Shown here one piece after another: positions 41,050 to 51,900 of a DNA stretch of 64,000 bases. Where the stretch lies: contig NZ_CP061947.1 of NCBI RefSeq assembly GCF_014838715.1, positions 2,480,001-2,544,000 of the forward strand, written 5' to 3'. Made by a program: the position numbers and the translations under genes. Below the pieces are notes generated by a model, which was given only the letters and a program-made list of their open reading frames with translations, searched no databases and was not told the DNA's origin. Numbering within the stretch: position 1 is the first letter of the stretch; every line of letters starts with the position of its first letter. Origin of the DNA: Algoriphagus sp. Y33 (GTDB lineage Bacteria > Bacteroidota > Bacteroidia > Cytophagales > Cyclobacteriaceae).

Positions 41050-42447
41050 TTGCTACTCACTGCAATAATCATTTATTTGGCGGGCACTATCGTCGTGGGA
41101 GCTTGGGCTTCAAAATTCGTAAAGGGATCGAATGACTTCGTTTTAGCGGGGCGTTCGCTCCCTTTATTTCTTTCAGCCTCCGCATTATTTGCTACTTGGT
41201 TTGGATCCGAGACCATTTTTGGAGCTTCATCCGTTTACTTGGACGAAGGGCTGCAAGGAGTGATTGAAGATCCCTTTGGCGGGGCACTTTGTCTGGTACT
41301 TTTCGGTATGTTCTACCTCCGACCCATGTACCGCATGGGTGTCTTGACCATCGGAGATGTATTTAAGAAAATCTATGGAGAGAAAGTAGAGTTTCTATCT
41401 ACTGTATTTATGGTTCCGGTATTTTTTGGCTATGTGGCCGCTCAGCTGGTCGCACTAAGTTTGATTTTTGGCACTGTCACAGGCTTAAGCCTGAATGAGG
41501 GAATTCTGATAGCAGCGGGCATCGTGGTGATTTACACTTTTCTGGGAGGGATGTGGGCGATATCAATCACCGATTTTATCCAAACGCTGATGATCGTGCT
41601 CGGTCTGATCGTGGTTTCTCTCATGGTAATAAAGGAAGCAGGCGGAATAGGTGCGATTCTGGATTCTGCTCCTGCGGAAAGTTTTCAGTTCTTTCCCGAT
41701 CCGGGCTTTAACTCCTGGACAAATTACTTTGGCGCCTGGATTATTCTGGGACTCGGAAGCATCCCCAGCCAGGACATTTACCAACGGGTCATGGCCTCCA
41801 AATCTGAGAAAGTGGCAGTTCAATCCACTTATTTGGCAGGAGGATTTTACCTCACTTTCGGACTTTTACCCCTATTTATTGCACTGGGGGCAAAAGTGTT
41901 GTATCCGGAACTTTACCTGGAAAATAAACAAATGCTGCTGCCATCAATGGTGTTGGCACATGGAGGATTACCGGTACAGATCGTCTTCTTTGGCGCACTG
42001 ATTTCAGCGATCATGAGCACGGCGAGTTCAGGAGTATTGGCCCCTGCAGCCCTGATCTCTGAAAACCTAATCAAACCACTCTTCAGGCATAAATTATCGG
42101 ATTTTCATCTGCTTTGGATTTTGCGGATCAATGTTCTTCTGGTAGCGGTGGTATCCGTAGTTATGGCTCTCCAAGACGCTACTATTTACGAATTGGTAGC
42201 CGAAGCATCAATACTATTGCTGGTCTCCCTATTCGTTCCACTGACCGCAGGATTATATTGGAGCAAATCTTCAAAAGTCGGCGCAATCTTATCCATGGTC
42301 ATCGGCATGCTTACCTATTTGACTATGGATAAGTTTGAGCCGGAAATTTCTTCACACCTTTACGGATTGCTGGCCAGTGCCCTGGCTATGATGACAGGCA
42401 GCTTGCTATTCCCCAACAAACCCCTACTCACCTATGAACTATCCTAA
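41050..42447 (+). CDS. Solute:sodium symporter (SSS) family protein
   Basis: This 465-residue inner-membrane transporter has about twelve to thirteen hydrophobic segments. DFVLAGRSLPLFLSASALFATWFGSETIFGAS-type sequence near residues 30-60 and GLGSIPSQDIYQRVMASKS at about 234-252 are typical of the SSS/proline-permease superfamily. The start is a TTG at 41050, since no ATG precedes the first membrane helix. Its end overlaps the methyltransferase gene by 14 nt. The substrate is not identifiable. Confidence 0.87.
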   Translation: MLLTAIIIYLAGTIVVGAWASKFVKGSNDFVLAGRSLPLFLSASALFATWFGSETIFGASSVYLDEGLQGVIEDPFGGALCLVLFGMFYLRPMYRMGVLTIGDVFKKIYGEKVEFLSTVFMVPVFFGYVAAQLVALSLIFGTVTGLSLNEGILIAAGIVVIYTFLGGMWAISITDFIQTLMIVLGLIVVSLMVIKEAGGIGAILDSAPAESFQFFPDPGFNSWTNYFGAWIILGLGSIPSQDIYQRVMASKSEKVAVQSTYLAGGFYLTFGLLPLFIALGAKVLYPELYLENKQMLLPSMVLAHGGLPVQIVFFGALISAIMSTASSGVLAPAALISENLIKPLFRHKLSDFHLLWILRINVLLVAVVSVVMALQDATIYELVAEASILLLVSLFVPLTAGLYWSKSSKVGAILSMVIGMLTYLTMDKFEPEISSHLYGLLASALAMMTGSLLFPNKPLLTYELS

Positions 42448-43615
42448 AATCATACTCAAACACGGCAAAGAGATCTCTCTGAAAAGAAGGCATCATTGGG
42501 TATTTTCCGGAGCTATTTTTCAGAAAGACGCCAATCTTGTAAATGGCCAATTAGTGGCCGTTTTCTCTTCCAAAGATGAGTTTTTGGGAATAGGTCATTT
42601 TGCCGAAGGTTCCATAATGGTCCGGATTATTTCCTTCGGGGAGCGGGAGATCGATCAGGAATTTTGGAATGAAAGCATCGCTTCGGCACTTTCCTTGAGA
42701 AAAAGTCTGGGACTTGCTGATGATGAAGGGACTAATGTGTACCGTTTGGTCCACGGAGAGGGAGATCTGCTGCCCGGTCTGATTGTGGATTACTACAATG
42801 GCACTGCGGTTATTCAGGCTCACCAAATAGGGATGCATGCCCATCTAAAGGAAATTGCCCACGCGATCAAAGCCGCTTATGGAGATCAGCTCTCGGGTGT
42901 GTACGATAAAAGCGCGGAGACTTTACCCAAGAACCTTGGAATTACTTCCAATGAATGGGTACTCGGCGAGCCAAAAACCGATTTGGTTCAAGAATATGGT
43001 GCCACCTACAAAATAGATTGGGAGAAGGGGCAGAAAACGGGCTTCTTTATCGATCAGCGGGAAAACAGGAAACTGCTAGCCTCCTATTCAAAAGGCAAAA
43101 AAGTATTGAACACCTTCTGCTATTCAGGCGGATTTTCGGTGTTGGCGCTGATGGAAGGAGCGGCAGAAGTGCATTCAGTGGATATTTCTCCGAAAGCCAT
43201 AGAACTGACAGAGGAAAACATCCAACTCAATCCGGAAATTCAAGGGAAACATGAATCGAAGGTTGCCGATGTGGTCAAATACATCCGCGAAATCGGTGAT
43301 GATTACGATGTGATCGTGCTGGATCCACCGGCTTTTGCCAAAAATCTAAAAGCAAGGCATAATGCGGTGCAAGCGTATAAAAGACTCAATGGGGAAGCCC
43401 TGAAAAAAATCAAAACAGGAGGCATTCTCTTTACCTTCTCCTGCAGTCAGGTTGTGGATAAAGCACTCTTTCGCAACACCGTAACCGCAGCAGCACTGGA
43501 ATGTGGCAGAAAAGTGAAAATCCTGCATCAGCTCACCCAACCTGCTGATCACCCCATTAATATTTTCCACCCGGAGACCGAATACCTCAAAGGTTTGGTG
43601 CTATATGTGGAGTAA
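42434..43615 (+). CDS. rlmI: Class I SAM-dependent rRNA methyltransferase, RlmI-like
   Basis: This 393-residue protein has an N-terminal PUA domain (about 2-80, HWVFSGAIFQKDA), a linker domain, and a Rossmann methyltransferase domain with VLNTFCYSGGFSVLALMEGA at about 229-248 and VIVLDPPAFAKN near 293-304. This layout is that of RlmI, which methylates C1962 of 23S rRNA. FSCSQVV near the end is also typical. It is last in the ABC-F, symporter, methyltransferase operon and is followed by a strong terminator. The exact target base in this organism is inferred. Confidence 0.85.
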   Translation: MNYPKIILKHGKEISLKRRHHWVFSGAIFQKDANLVNGQLVAVFSSKDEFLGIGHFAEGSIMVRIISFGEREIDQEFWNESIASALSLRKSLGLADDEGTNVYRLVHGEGDLLPGLIVDYYNGTAVIQAHQIGMHAHLKEIAHAIKAAYGDQLSGVYDKSAETLPKNLGITSNEWVLGEPKTDLVQEYGATYKIDWEKGQKTGFFIDQRENRKLLASYSKGKKVLNTFCYSGGFSVLALMEGAAEVHSVDISPKAIELTEENIQLNPEIQGKHESKVADVVKYIREIGDDYDVIVLDPPAFAKNLKARHNAVQAYKRLNGEALKKIKTGGILFTFSCSQVVDKALFRNTVTAAALECGRKVKILHQLTQPADHPINIFHPETEYLKGLVLYVE

Positions 43616-43661
43616 AACTTACCCTCAACTATAAATCCCCTGCCGGAAAACGGCAAGAATT

Positions 43662-43696
43662 AAAAAACCGGCCTTAATTTTTAAGGCCGGTTTTTT
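43662..43696. terminator. Bidirectional terminator between rlmI and the M14 peptidase gene
   Basis: CCGGCCTTAA and TTAAGGCCGG form a perfect 10-bp stem with a 3-nt loop, flanked by six A and six T. It serves both converging units. Confidence 0.9.
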
Positions 43697-43728
43697 AGTA
43701 AGCATAGGATACACCTATTATTTCACGG

Positions 43729-46476
43729 TCAATTCATCCCATAAAGGTTATTAAACAACCATTTGAATGTACCATGGGACTGTGCTCTAAAGGTGATCTC
43801 AGGAGTAAAAACCATCAGTTGCCCTTTGCCGATAGGTGCGGTAAAAGCAATGACTCCATCTTCCAAATAGGATTGTCCCCAAGCCCATCCGCTCTTCAGA
43901 GGAGTAGCTGAATCAAACCAGGCGACAACTTTAAGCTGCTGTATATCTGCCTCCGGTTTCATTTTGAATACCATGCTATTGTTAAACATCACATCCACAT
44001 GCTCACGCATACCCCAGTTTGATGGATTCGCAGGATCAGTTTTTGATCTTAGCACACTCCCGGGTACATAGTATTTTTCCCCCGAAAGTTTCTCTTCTTT
44101 CCCTTCTTTGTTTATCTCAGTAAGTCCATCTTTCACCGGCAAATCCAAGTGATATGCGAGTGAAGCGCTGTTGCCAACTGTCAATACCTTTCCACCATTT
44201 TCAATAAATAATTTCAGTTGTGGAATAGATTTTTCGGGCGTAATTGTCCCTAGACGATACCGAAATTCCTCCGGTATATCAGCTGCATCAGGCTGCCTTC
44301 CATAATAATTATTTGTTGGGCCACTCTCTTTATAAGCAGGGATCCCTCCACTGATAAACAGGATCATGTCGTACTTTTTATTGAGGTTTCCGGCATCTAT
44401 CTCCTTGGCGAAAATAAGCTCAAAATCATACCCATTTTGCTCCAGCATCCATCTTACCCAGCCTGAAGGCATGGATCCACCGTACGAATCGTATAAGGCA
44501 ATCCGTTGTTTTTTCAGCTCTATCAATTCGGCAGGTTTGCCTTTGGCAGCTACTATAGGCACTCTGATATCTTTGGTCAGCTCTTTCAATTTCGCCGCCT
44601 CTTTGGCAGGAATATAGTAAGAACCTGCCGGAAGGCCTTCTACTGCCGTAGGTGATCTGAATACCTGTGCTTTATCTTTCAGAAGTGCATTGACGAGTGG
44701 AAACGCTTCATTGAGTGAGGAACTAATCAGATATCCCGATTTGGAATCCGGAATAGCAACCGGTGGCAATTCTTCCAGTACGCCATAAGTCAATGTCTCA
44801 AAAGGTCCGTCCAATGGATCAAGAATCCGGTCCACTTCCACTCCCATTTGATAGGCCAATGTCCAACCTGCCGCATCATAAGGTCTGATCGGAGGCCCAC
44901 CCGGATATTCAAAATCATTTGGATAGTCCTGCGGGTCAAACATATCGATTACATGCGCTCTAAATGCCTGATCTGTTTTGACTATGTAAGAATTTTTCGG
45001 ATACGTTTTACCCATTACCTGAAAATCAGCATTCGCTTTTTCTATTTTAATCCCCGTTTTGATCAGCGCATTGATGTATTTCACCGCAGTGCCAAAATCT
45101 GCCTGATCTGCCGAAACAATATATGCCCGGGGATCACGCTTTGAAGGTTGCTGATAGATACTGTCATAATACTTAGTAGGAATTCCACCCCGGGAAAAAC
45201 CCCTATCACCGGACCCGGAAGGTTTTTTCCCAGCCATATCCGCCTTGTACGCAGCATTGATTTCTTCTATCTTTTTGGGGAAAGGTGTCCAGTTATCCAT
45301 CTTCCCTTTATTGATTGCACTTCTGCCCATGGAATAAATGTTGTAGAGCACATGATCTTTGTTTCTTGCAGCATAGTCCAAAAGCGCATAATTGAGCGAG
45401 ACGGAGTAATCGATTGATTGCCTGAAGTGCCATTTTTGGGGAGTAACCGGATAAGGCGTATCACTGTTGGGCAGAAGCCTGGAAGGCACCAAGGGAACTT
45501 CCTCCGGAGAAGGGCCTCCAATAATCTCAGTCAAGATGCCGATCATATTGTGATAATGCGTGGTGGTTCTCAGCCCTCCATTGTACCATACTGAGAAAGT
45601 AGAACCTGTCATCCGCGTAAAACCCGGCTTATCCTCCGTGATCAGCCTGTTGTACATGGCAGCACCTACGGCATCTATTCCGGTGACCATCAAGGGTTCA
45701 AATAAATAGTTGAATGGATCTCTGTAGGGAGGGCCTGCCAGCACTGATCCTGCAGGACCGCGCTGGTGATGGTTATACATGATCTGAGGAATCCACTCCA
45801 CGAAAAGCTGGTAGCCCATATTCTGTGATTCAACCATATTCTGGATATAAAAATCCCGGTTATTGTCATGTCCTATATACTTTTGATATAGTACCGGCAA
45901 ACCACTCGTAGTCCGCTTGGTGGTATCTGAATTCCTCATGTACCAATCTGAAACCAATTCCTGTCCATCCGGATTGGCATGTACAAATAGAATTACCACG
46001 TTATCCAGGATATTCATGGTTTCCTCATCTGTCCGTGAGCTGATCTGATAAATGGTTTCTATCAATTGATGCGTCCCCACCACTTCCGTGGAATGAAGGC
46101 CACCATCAATCCAGACCACCGATTTGCCTTCCTTGGACATCGCCCTAGCCTGCTCTTCTGACAGTCCTTCTGCTCTGGCCATGGCAGTGGAAATCTCCTT
46201 ATACCTTTCCAGCTTTGTATGGTTTTCCGGCGAGGTGACGATCAGCATATATTGCTCTCTGCCTTCGGCTGTTTTGCCAATGGACTCCAGCTTGATACGG
46301 TCAGACTCACCTGCTATTTTCTTAAAATAAGCCTCTGTCTGCGTGAAATTAAATAACTCATAATCGGTTCCTACATCGTAACCAAAATGTTCCTTTGGGG
46401 AGGTAACGGACTGAGCCATCACTCCAATGACCATCCCTAATTGTATCAGGATAATCGGTATTAGTCTTTTAAACAT
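43729..46476 (-). CDS. Exported M14 family zinc carboxypeptidase-like protein
   Basis: This 915-residue protein has a signal peptide ending near VMAQS and an M14 peptidase domain at about residues 40-370. GGLHSTE gives the zinc ligands His128 and Glu131. The third ligand is His236 or 237 in MYNHHQRGP, and ILTEIIGG near 318 holds the likely catalytic Glu. The remaining C-terminal 500 residues include a class I glutamine-amidotransferase-like fold (VEGLPAGSYYIPA, DMILFISGGIPAY). It is the last gene of the SusC-SusD-lipoprotein unit, suggesting that the imported substrate is a peptide. Confidence 0.9.
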   Translation of the reverse strand: MFKRLIPIILIQLGMVIGVMAQSVTSPKEHFGYDVGTDYELFNFTQTEAYFKKIAGESDRIKLESIGKTAEGREQYMLIVTSPENHTKLERYKEISTAMARAEGLSEEQARAMSKEGKSVVWIDGGLHSTEVVGTHQLIETIYQISSRTDEETMNILDNVVILFVHANPDGQELVSDWYMRNSDTTKRTTSGLPVLYQKYIGHDNNRDFYIQNMVESQNMGYQLFVEWIPQIMYNHHQRGPAGSVLAGPPYRDPFNYLFEPLMVTGIDAVGAAMYNRLITEDKPGFTRMTGSTFSVWYNGGLRTTTHYHNMIGILTEIIGGPSPEEVPLVPSRLLPNSDTPYPVTPQKWHFRQSIDYSVSLNYALLDYAARNKDHVLYNIYSMGRSAINKGKMDNWTPFPKKIEEINAAYKADMAGKKPSGSGDRGFSRGGIPTKYYDSIYQQPSKRDPRAYIVSADQADFGTAVKYINALIKTGIKIEKANADFQVMGKTYPKNSYIVKTDQAFRAHVIDMFDPQDYPNDFEYPGGPPIRPYDAAGWTLAYQMGVEVDRILDPLDGPFETLTYGVLEELPPVAIPDSKSGYLISSSLNEAFPLVNALLKDKAQVFRSPTAVEGLPAGSYYIPAKEAAKLKELTKDIRVPIVAAKGKPAELIELKKQRIALYDSYGGSMPSGWVRWMLEQNGYDFELIFAKEIDAGNLNKKYDMILFISGGIPAYKESGPTNNYYGRQPDAADIPEEFRYRLGTITPEKSIPQLKLFIENGGKVLTVGNSASLAYHLDLPVKDGLTEINKEGKEEKLSGEKYYVPGSVLRSKTDPANPSNWGMREHVDVMFNNSMVFKMKPEADIQQLKVVAWFDSATPLKSGWAWGQSYLEDGVIAFTAPIGKGQLMVFTPEITFRAQSHGTFKWLFNNLYGMN

Positions 46477-46535
46477 ATTTTCCCACTAAGATTTTATAAG
46501 AGGGAAGCTTATTACTCCCCTCCGTTTTTTTATAA

Positions 46536-47159
46536 TTACATGTTTTTGAACCTCACACCTACTCTGCAATCACAAAGCTCCCCTCTGGACTCGTCACAGG
46601 AGTTATCATTGTATTGGACGATTCTGGTTCCGTCTGCCATCGTCACTACAAACTTGAAGAGGAAGTAATCATTTACTTGAACATCAGATAGATCAGTGCC
46701 CGTAATATCTGCCAGCTCAGTGGCTGTAAAACTGTATGACTTTGGAAACTCGGTAACCCGCTCGTAAAGTATATCCGTGGATCTTATGGAACTTGGCAAA
46801 GGAAACTGCCGCTCATTAGGCTCTACTTTTGCAAGCGATAGCACAATAGGGTACACCGGTACGTTTCCTTCTCTTCGGTTGAAGCTGACATATACCTCGA
46901 TCTCTGATACCGGAGCCCTGCCTTCAGCATCGTAATAAGAAAGCTCCCATTCGAACAGTTGGTTAGTCGCAAATTCAGGATCAGCCAAATTGAAAAAGGA
47001 AGCCTTGGCTGTCTGATAGGTAGGCAATGCTGAAGTTTCGGTATTCAACGTCACTCTCGGAGTCGCTGCATAGATAAAATCCTCGTAATCGTAATCCACG
47101 GTCTTGCAGCTTCCCATCGCCAGGATCATTGCTGCTATTAGATATTTGTATGGTTTCAT
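46536..47159 (-). CDS. Lipoprotein of the SusCD operon
   Basis: This 207-residue protein has a short signal peptide and lipobox AMGSC (Cys18), so it is an exported lipoprotein. The mature part is beta-rich and ends with a four-Cys stretch (NSCDESRGELCDC). It lies between the SusD-like and M14 peptidase genes on the same strand, the place where SusE/SusF-type surface binding lipoproteins occur. I do not recognise a named domain. Confidence 0.75.
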   Translation of the reverse strand: MKPYKYLIAAMILAMGSCKTVDYDYEDFIYAATPRVTLNTETSALPTYQTAKASFFNLADPEFATNQLFEWELSYYDAEGRAPVSEIEVYVSFNRREGNVPVYPIVLSLAKVEPNERQFPLPSSIRSTDILYERVTEFPKSYSFTATELADITGTDLSDVQVNDYFLFKFVVTMADGTRIVQYNDNSCDESRGELCDCRVGVRFKNM

Positions 47160-47347
47160 TGGTTATATTTTTTGTTGTGTAAATCCGCATCGGAATCGGC
47201 TATGAAATAAAACTTAAAATAGGTTTACCTGTCTCTTTCAGCCAGGCTTACATTCCTGTCTGCTGAAGAGGGCATCTTCACCTATTTACTTAAGCAGAAT
47301 GCTCAGGCCGTTTGCAGTTTTTGCGGATAGTCATGGTTTAAATACGC

Positions 47348-48934
47348 TTATTTTCTCCAAAAAACAGGAATGATCTGCTGATCACGCTGCAGTTGTTCGC
47401 GAACATCGATGACTGAGCTATTGGATGTCAATTCGGTCTCGGAATAATAAAATCTTTCCGGAAACACATCCAACGGGGAAATCAATTCTTGCAATTCAGG
47501 ATAGCCGGTACGTCGGAAATCATTGTATGCCTCTACTCCATTTCCATAAAGTGATATCCATTTTTGCATCATGACAAGCCTAAGTTTTCCTTCCCCGTCT
47601 AGACTTTGAAACTGAGTGCTGAGCCTTTCTGTAAAACCGCTCGTCGTCTGACTTGATATTGGAAAAGCAGGCGATACGGAATTGATTACATCGAAATGGG
47701 CAATTACAGCTTCTTTCATCAGTTCTTCTGCATTTTCACCGGTCCCCAAAGTAAGGGCGGCCTCGGCACGGCTGAATAACATCATCGAATTGGTGATCAA
47801 GGGAAGAATGCCTGCGCCGGTACCGTCACCCTCCGCAAAAAGTGCAATTTTGAATGAATTTGAAGTGGTTCCTGTGGTAGCTCCTTCATTGGTGAGAAAG
47901 GTGTTCTCTGCTCCCAAACTTGGCATCATACCATTGTCATACAGTCCAGCAGCCGGATATATCCCTACTATTGCACGTGTATTTTGATCCGCAGGAGAAG
48001 AAGCTCCGTCTCCCGGATATCTGCCATAATACCCTTCCCCTGTCTGGGAATTGGCGAGGCCGGCTCTTTCATTCAGTCTGAAGATATAGTACCTCAGTCT
48101 AGGATCATCCTGCTCCTGAAGTCTGTCCACCAATACCATACTCACATAACCATCTCTACCCGGCGCATACCCCGTAGAATACCACGGATGACGTACATTC
48201 GGGGCAGTATTGGTGCCAAAATGAAACGTAAAATCACTTTCATTATCCTGAATATACATCCCTTCCTGAAGAATGTCCATGATGCCCTGTTTGGCTCTTG
48301 CCTCATCATATTTTCTGATCGTGAGATACATTTTCAATTTAAGTGAATTGGCCATTTTCTCCCAATTCTCTCTGGATCCCTGATAGAACAAATCTGAGGA
48401 AGCGGAAACATTGAATCCTTTCTCCATATCTGCCAATGCTTCATCGACGAGTGCCAAGAGATTATCATAAATCACTTCCCCATCATCAAAGGCAGGATTT
48501 GGGGCAACCGCCGCATCAAAATACGGGACGTTGCCCCATACATCCACCATTATACTGAACAGATATGCCTTTTGAAGTTTGGCCACTGCCACATATCCCC
48601 ATTCACCCTGTTCAGTGCCCGTGGAAATAATGGTTTCCAAATCAGGAATTGCCTCAGTGTAAAACCCCAACCAAGCATTCTGGAAAGTAGTACCACTTTG
48701 ATCATATCTATTGAGACTGCCTGAAGCCCGATGTTGTACCACATTGGATGCTCCTCTGTTTATGTTGTCAAAATTGCCTGCAAAGGAAAGCTGGGAAGCC
48801 GGCAAAAGCAAATTGAGCTGGGGAACTGTGGGGTTGCTTGGATCCTCATTGATATCTATGAAATCATCACAGCTGACTAATGTCAGTGCTAATATGCGAA
48901 CCAATAAACCTTTTATATAGCTGTATTTCTTCAT
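47348..48934 (-). CDS. SusD/RagB-family substrate-binding lipoprotein
   Basis: This 528-residue protein has a signal peptide and lipobox LTLVSC, followed by DDFIDINEDPSNP, the typical SusD start. The helical TPR-like region contains DVWGNVPYFDAA and ENWEKMANSLKLKMYLTI, typical of the SusD-like_2 group. It forms the lid of the SusC-type transporter at the cell surface. It starts 20 nt after the SusC gene. With a peptidase rather than glycosidases in the operon, the ligand may be a peptide. Confidence 0.92.
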   Translation of the reverse strand: MKKYSYIKGLLVRILALTLVSCDDFIDINEDPSNPTVPQLNLLLPASQLSFAGNFDNINRGASNVVQHRASGSLNRYDQSGTTFQNAWLGFYTEAIPDLETIISTGTEQGEWGYVAVAKLQKAYLFSIMVDVWGNVPYFDAAVAPNPAFDDGEVIYDNLLALVDEALADMEKGFNVSASSDLFYQGSRENWEKMANSLKLKMYLTIRKYDEARAKQGIMDILQEGMYIQDNESDFTFHFGTNTAPNVRHPWYSTGYAPGRDGYVSMVLVDRLQEQDDPRLRYYIFRLNERAGLANSQTGEGYYGRYPGDGASSPADQNTRAIVGIYPAAGLYDNGMMPSLGAENTFLTNEGATTGTTSNSFKIALFAEGDGTGAGILPLITNSMMLFSRAEAALTLGTGENAEELMKEAVIAHFDVINSVSPAFPISSQTTSGFTERLSTQFQSLDGEGKLRLVMMQKWISLYGNGVEAYNDFRRTGYPELQELISPLDVFPERFYYSETELTSNSSVIDVREQLQRDQQIIPVFWRK

Positions 48935-48954
48935 TTTGTTGTAGTTGACTTTGA

Positions 48955-51900
48955 TTAGAAACTAAGACTGAGGTTCACCCCATATCTTTTGGTGGAAGGA
49001 ACGCCCAAAACATCTCTGCCTAAATTATTGGCTCCGGAAGTGCTTACCTCAGGATCGTAATTCATCGCATCCGGCGTATTGGGAGCTTTGTACCAAAGAT
49101 TTCTTCCGCTTACGGAAATCGACGCTCTTCCAAACGGTGTCTTAGAAAGTAGTGCGGCAGGCAAAAAATATCCAAGAGAAATCTCCCTCAGTCTGAATAC
49201 CGTCCCGTCAAACACCGTGGCTTCACCTATGTAGCCGGCAGAGGCACCACTCGGACCAAATCCGCTTGAGAAATAGTAATCATTGTAATTCAAGGCGGTA
49301 TTGTTAGGGATTTTGTTGCCGTTTTCATCCAACAGCGGTGTTCTGGTATTGACATCCCCCAAAACTCCCTGTCCTATCCGAAACGAATCCCTGTCCTCGG
49401 TATCTCTCAAAACACCTCTGGCGTAAGTTTCGCCAATGGTGGTGGACAGAATATCCCCCCCTTGCTTCCAATCGAAAAGCACATCAAGCGTGATCCCCCT
49501 AAAAGTGAAGGTATTGGTAAGCCCGACCATAAAGTCAGGATTTGGATCTCCTATTGGGCCATTTGTCGCTGCTGTAATCGGCTTGGCAGTAGCAGGATTT
49601 ACCAGAATATTCCCTTCGTCATCACGCGCATATCGGGTGCCGAAAATCAACCCATAGGGCATTCCTGCAATATGCACATTGCCTTCGTAGACCAACTGCG
49701 AGTTCTCACCGATATCTTCTACTGTATTTTTGTTTTTGGTGAAATTACCCGAAATAGACCAGTTCAATCCGGTGTCTGACATGAGCGGGTTCGCAGTTAG
49801 CCCTATTTCTATTCCTTTATTGGAAGTCTCACCCAAGTTGATTATCCGGGTGAGGAAACCGGAGGACGGCGGTGAATCCACAACAAATATCTGAGAAGTA
49901 CTTCGCTTGTCGTAATAAGTAATATCAAGTGAAAATAGATTTTGAAGGAAGCTAAGATCAGTCCCTATCTCAAACTCCGTGATAAATTCCGGTTTAAGCG
50001 AAGAATTCGTCAGGCTGTTTGACAAGGTCTGAGTACTTACATTGGTATTGCTTCCATTAGAAAAAGGAGAGCCTATTCCTCCAAAAGTCTCATTCGCATT
50101 AAACACATTGACTGTCTGGTATGGAGCCGCTTCATTTCCCACCCGTGTGTACCCTATGCGTATTGCACCGTGATTCAGGATATTACTTTTGATTTGAAGT
50201 GCTTCCGTGAAGGTCAGCGCACCGTTTACACCCCCATATAGATAACTTCTGTTTTCCGCAGGAAGTGTGGAGGAAACATCATTTCTACCTACAAAATTTA
50301 TGGAGGCAAAGTTTTTATAGTCCAGTGTCAAATCTGCAAAAAAGGCATAAAACCGTTGTTTGATCAGCGCCTGGTTTCTGGGGATTTCGGAAAGTGTGAT
50401 CGTGGTGGTATTCCGGATATCGTTAATTCCGGACACTATAATTCCATCACCCGAGAAAGCCGAGCGTCTGGTCATACGCTGGTTGATGTTGTTGCCAAAA
50501 ATCCCTCTTAGTTTCAGATCCTCTGACAAGCTGAAACTGGTAGTGATCAATAGCGTATTGTCCAACTCCTGTCTGTAAATATCATCTGTATTGATAGTAC
50601 CATTGGCATATACACTAGAGCCCTTACCCAATACACTCACACGTGAATCTGAATATCCGTTAAATCCAAATGTATTCTGAATGGTCAGCCAAGAAGTAAT
50701 ATCCTTACCAAAGACAAAACTTCCAAAATACCTATCCACATTGCTTGTAGAAGGACTGTTCTCTACTGACCAGTAGGGATTGTCCAACGCTCTGTAGTAA
50801 ATATTCGCACCCGTTTCGGGATGCTTATAGGGCAAGTTGGTCAGATCATAACTGGTAGGCATGAACAGCAGATTGCCCATTACTGAACCTGATCCCCCGA
50901 TCGGAGGACTTTCCTGCTCGGTTTTCACATAATTTATTGTTCCCCTGACAAAAAAACCATTGTCCAGATTAGCATTTCCTCCCGCAGAAAAAGACGTCCT
51001 TGAGATACTGTTTCCGGGAACTACCCCTTTGTTGTCCATTCTACTCACTCCTATTGACAATCCGGTCTTTTCAGTTCCTGTGTTGATCGAGACACCATTT
51101 TCCAGCAATTGCCCTGTTCTCAAAAAATTCGTTTGATTTTTGCCCGCATAAGATTGATAGGGCACTTCTCTTGGTGTCACCCCGTCACTTTCGTAGAAGT
51201 CAGGAAATATACTGGATGGATAAGCGCTGGAAGCCAATGGATGGGGAATCGTAGCTCTGGAACTGTATGGAGAACCATAAGATCCATAAACACCCGCACG
51301 GTAATCTCCATTAGTTCCCTGCCCGTACATATGCTGGTAATCAGGAAGACCTGAAACCTCCTCCAAGCTGTAAGAAGAAGTAAGGGTTATTTCCGTGCCC
51401 TTTCTACCCTTTTTTGATCCGGATTTAGTCGTGATGATTATTGCGCCGTTAGCTGCACGGGAACCATAGAGTGCAGAAGCTGCCGCTCCCTTCAATACGG
51501 TCATACTTTCTACATTATTTGGATCTATGTCAAAAGCTCTGCTGGAAGTAGACTGGGAAGACTGGGTATTCCTTGTGCCACTGGCATCATAGGTAGAATT
51601 ATCAAAGGGAATCCCATCCACTACGAATAAGGGCTGATTATTATTTCCCAAGGAAGAATTACCACGGATGGTTATATTGGTTGCCCCACCTGCTACTCCG
51701 CCAGATCCCTGTACATTGACTCCCGCAATCTTGCCTGATAGAGACCTGATTGGGTCAGGTTCGTTCTTCTGCCCCAATCTGTCCGCACCAAGTGTGGATA
51801 CTGCATACCCCAAATTGGCTGTATTCCGCTCTATGCCGGCAGCAGTTACTACTACTTCATTCAGCTCGATATCACCGCTTAGCTTTACCAGTAGCTCACT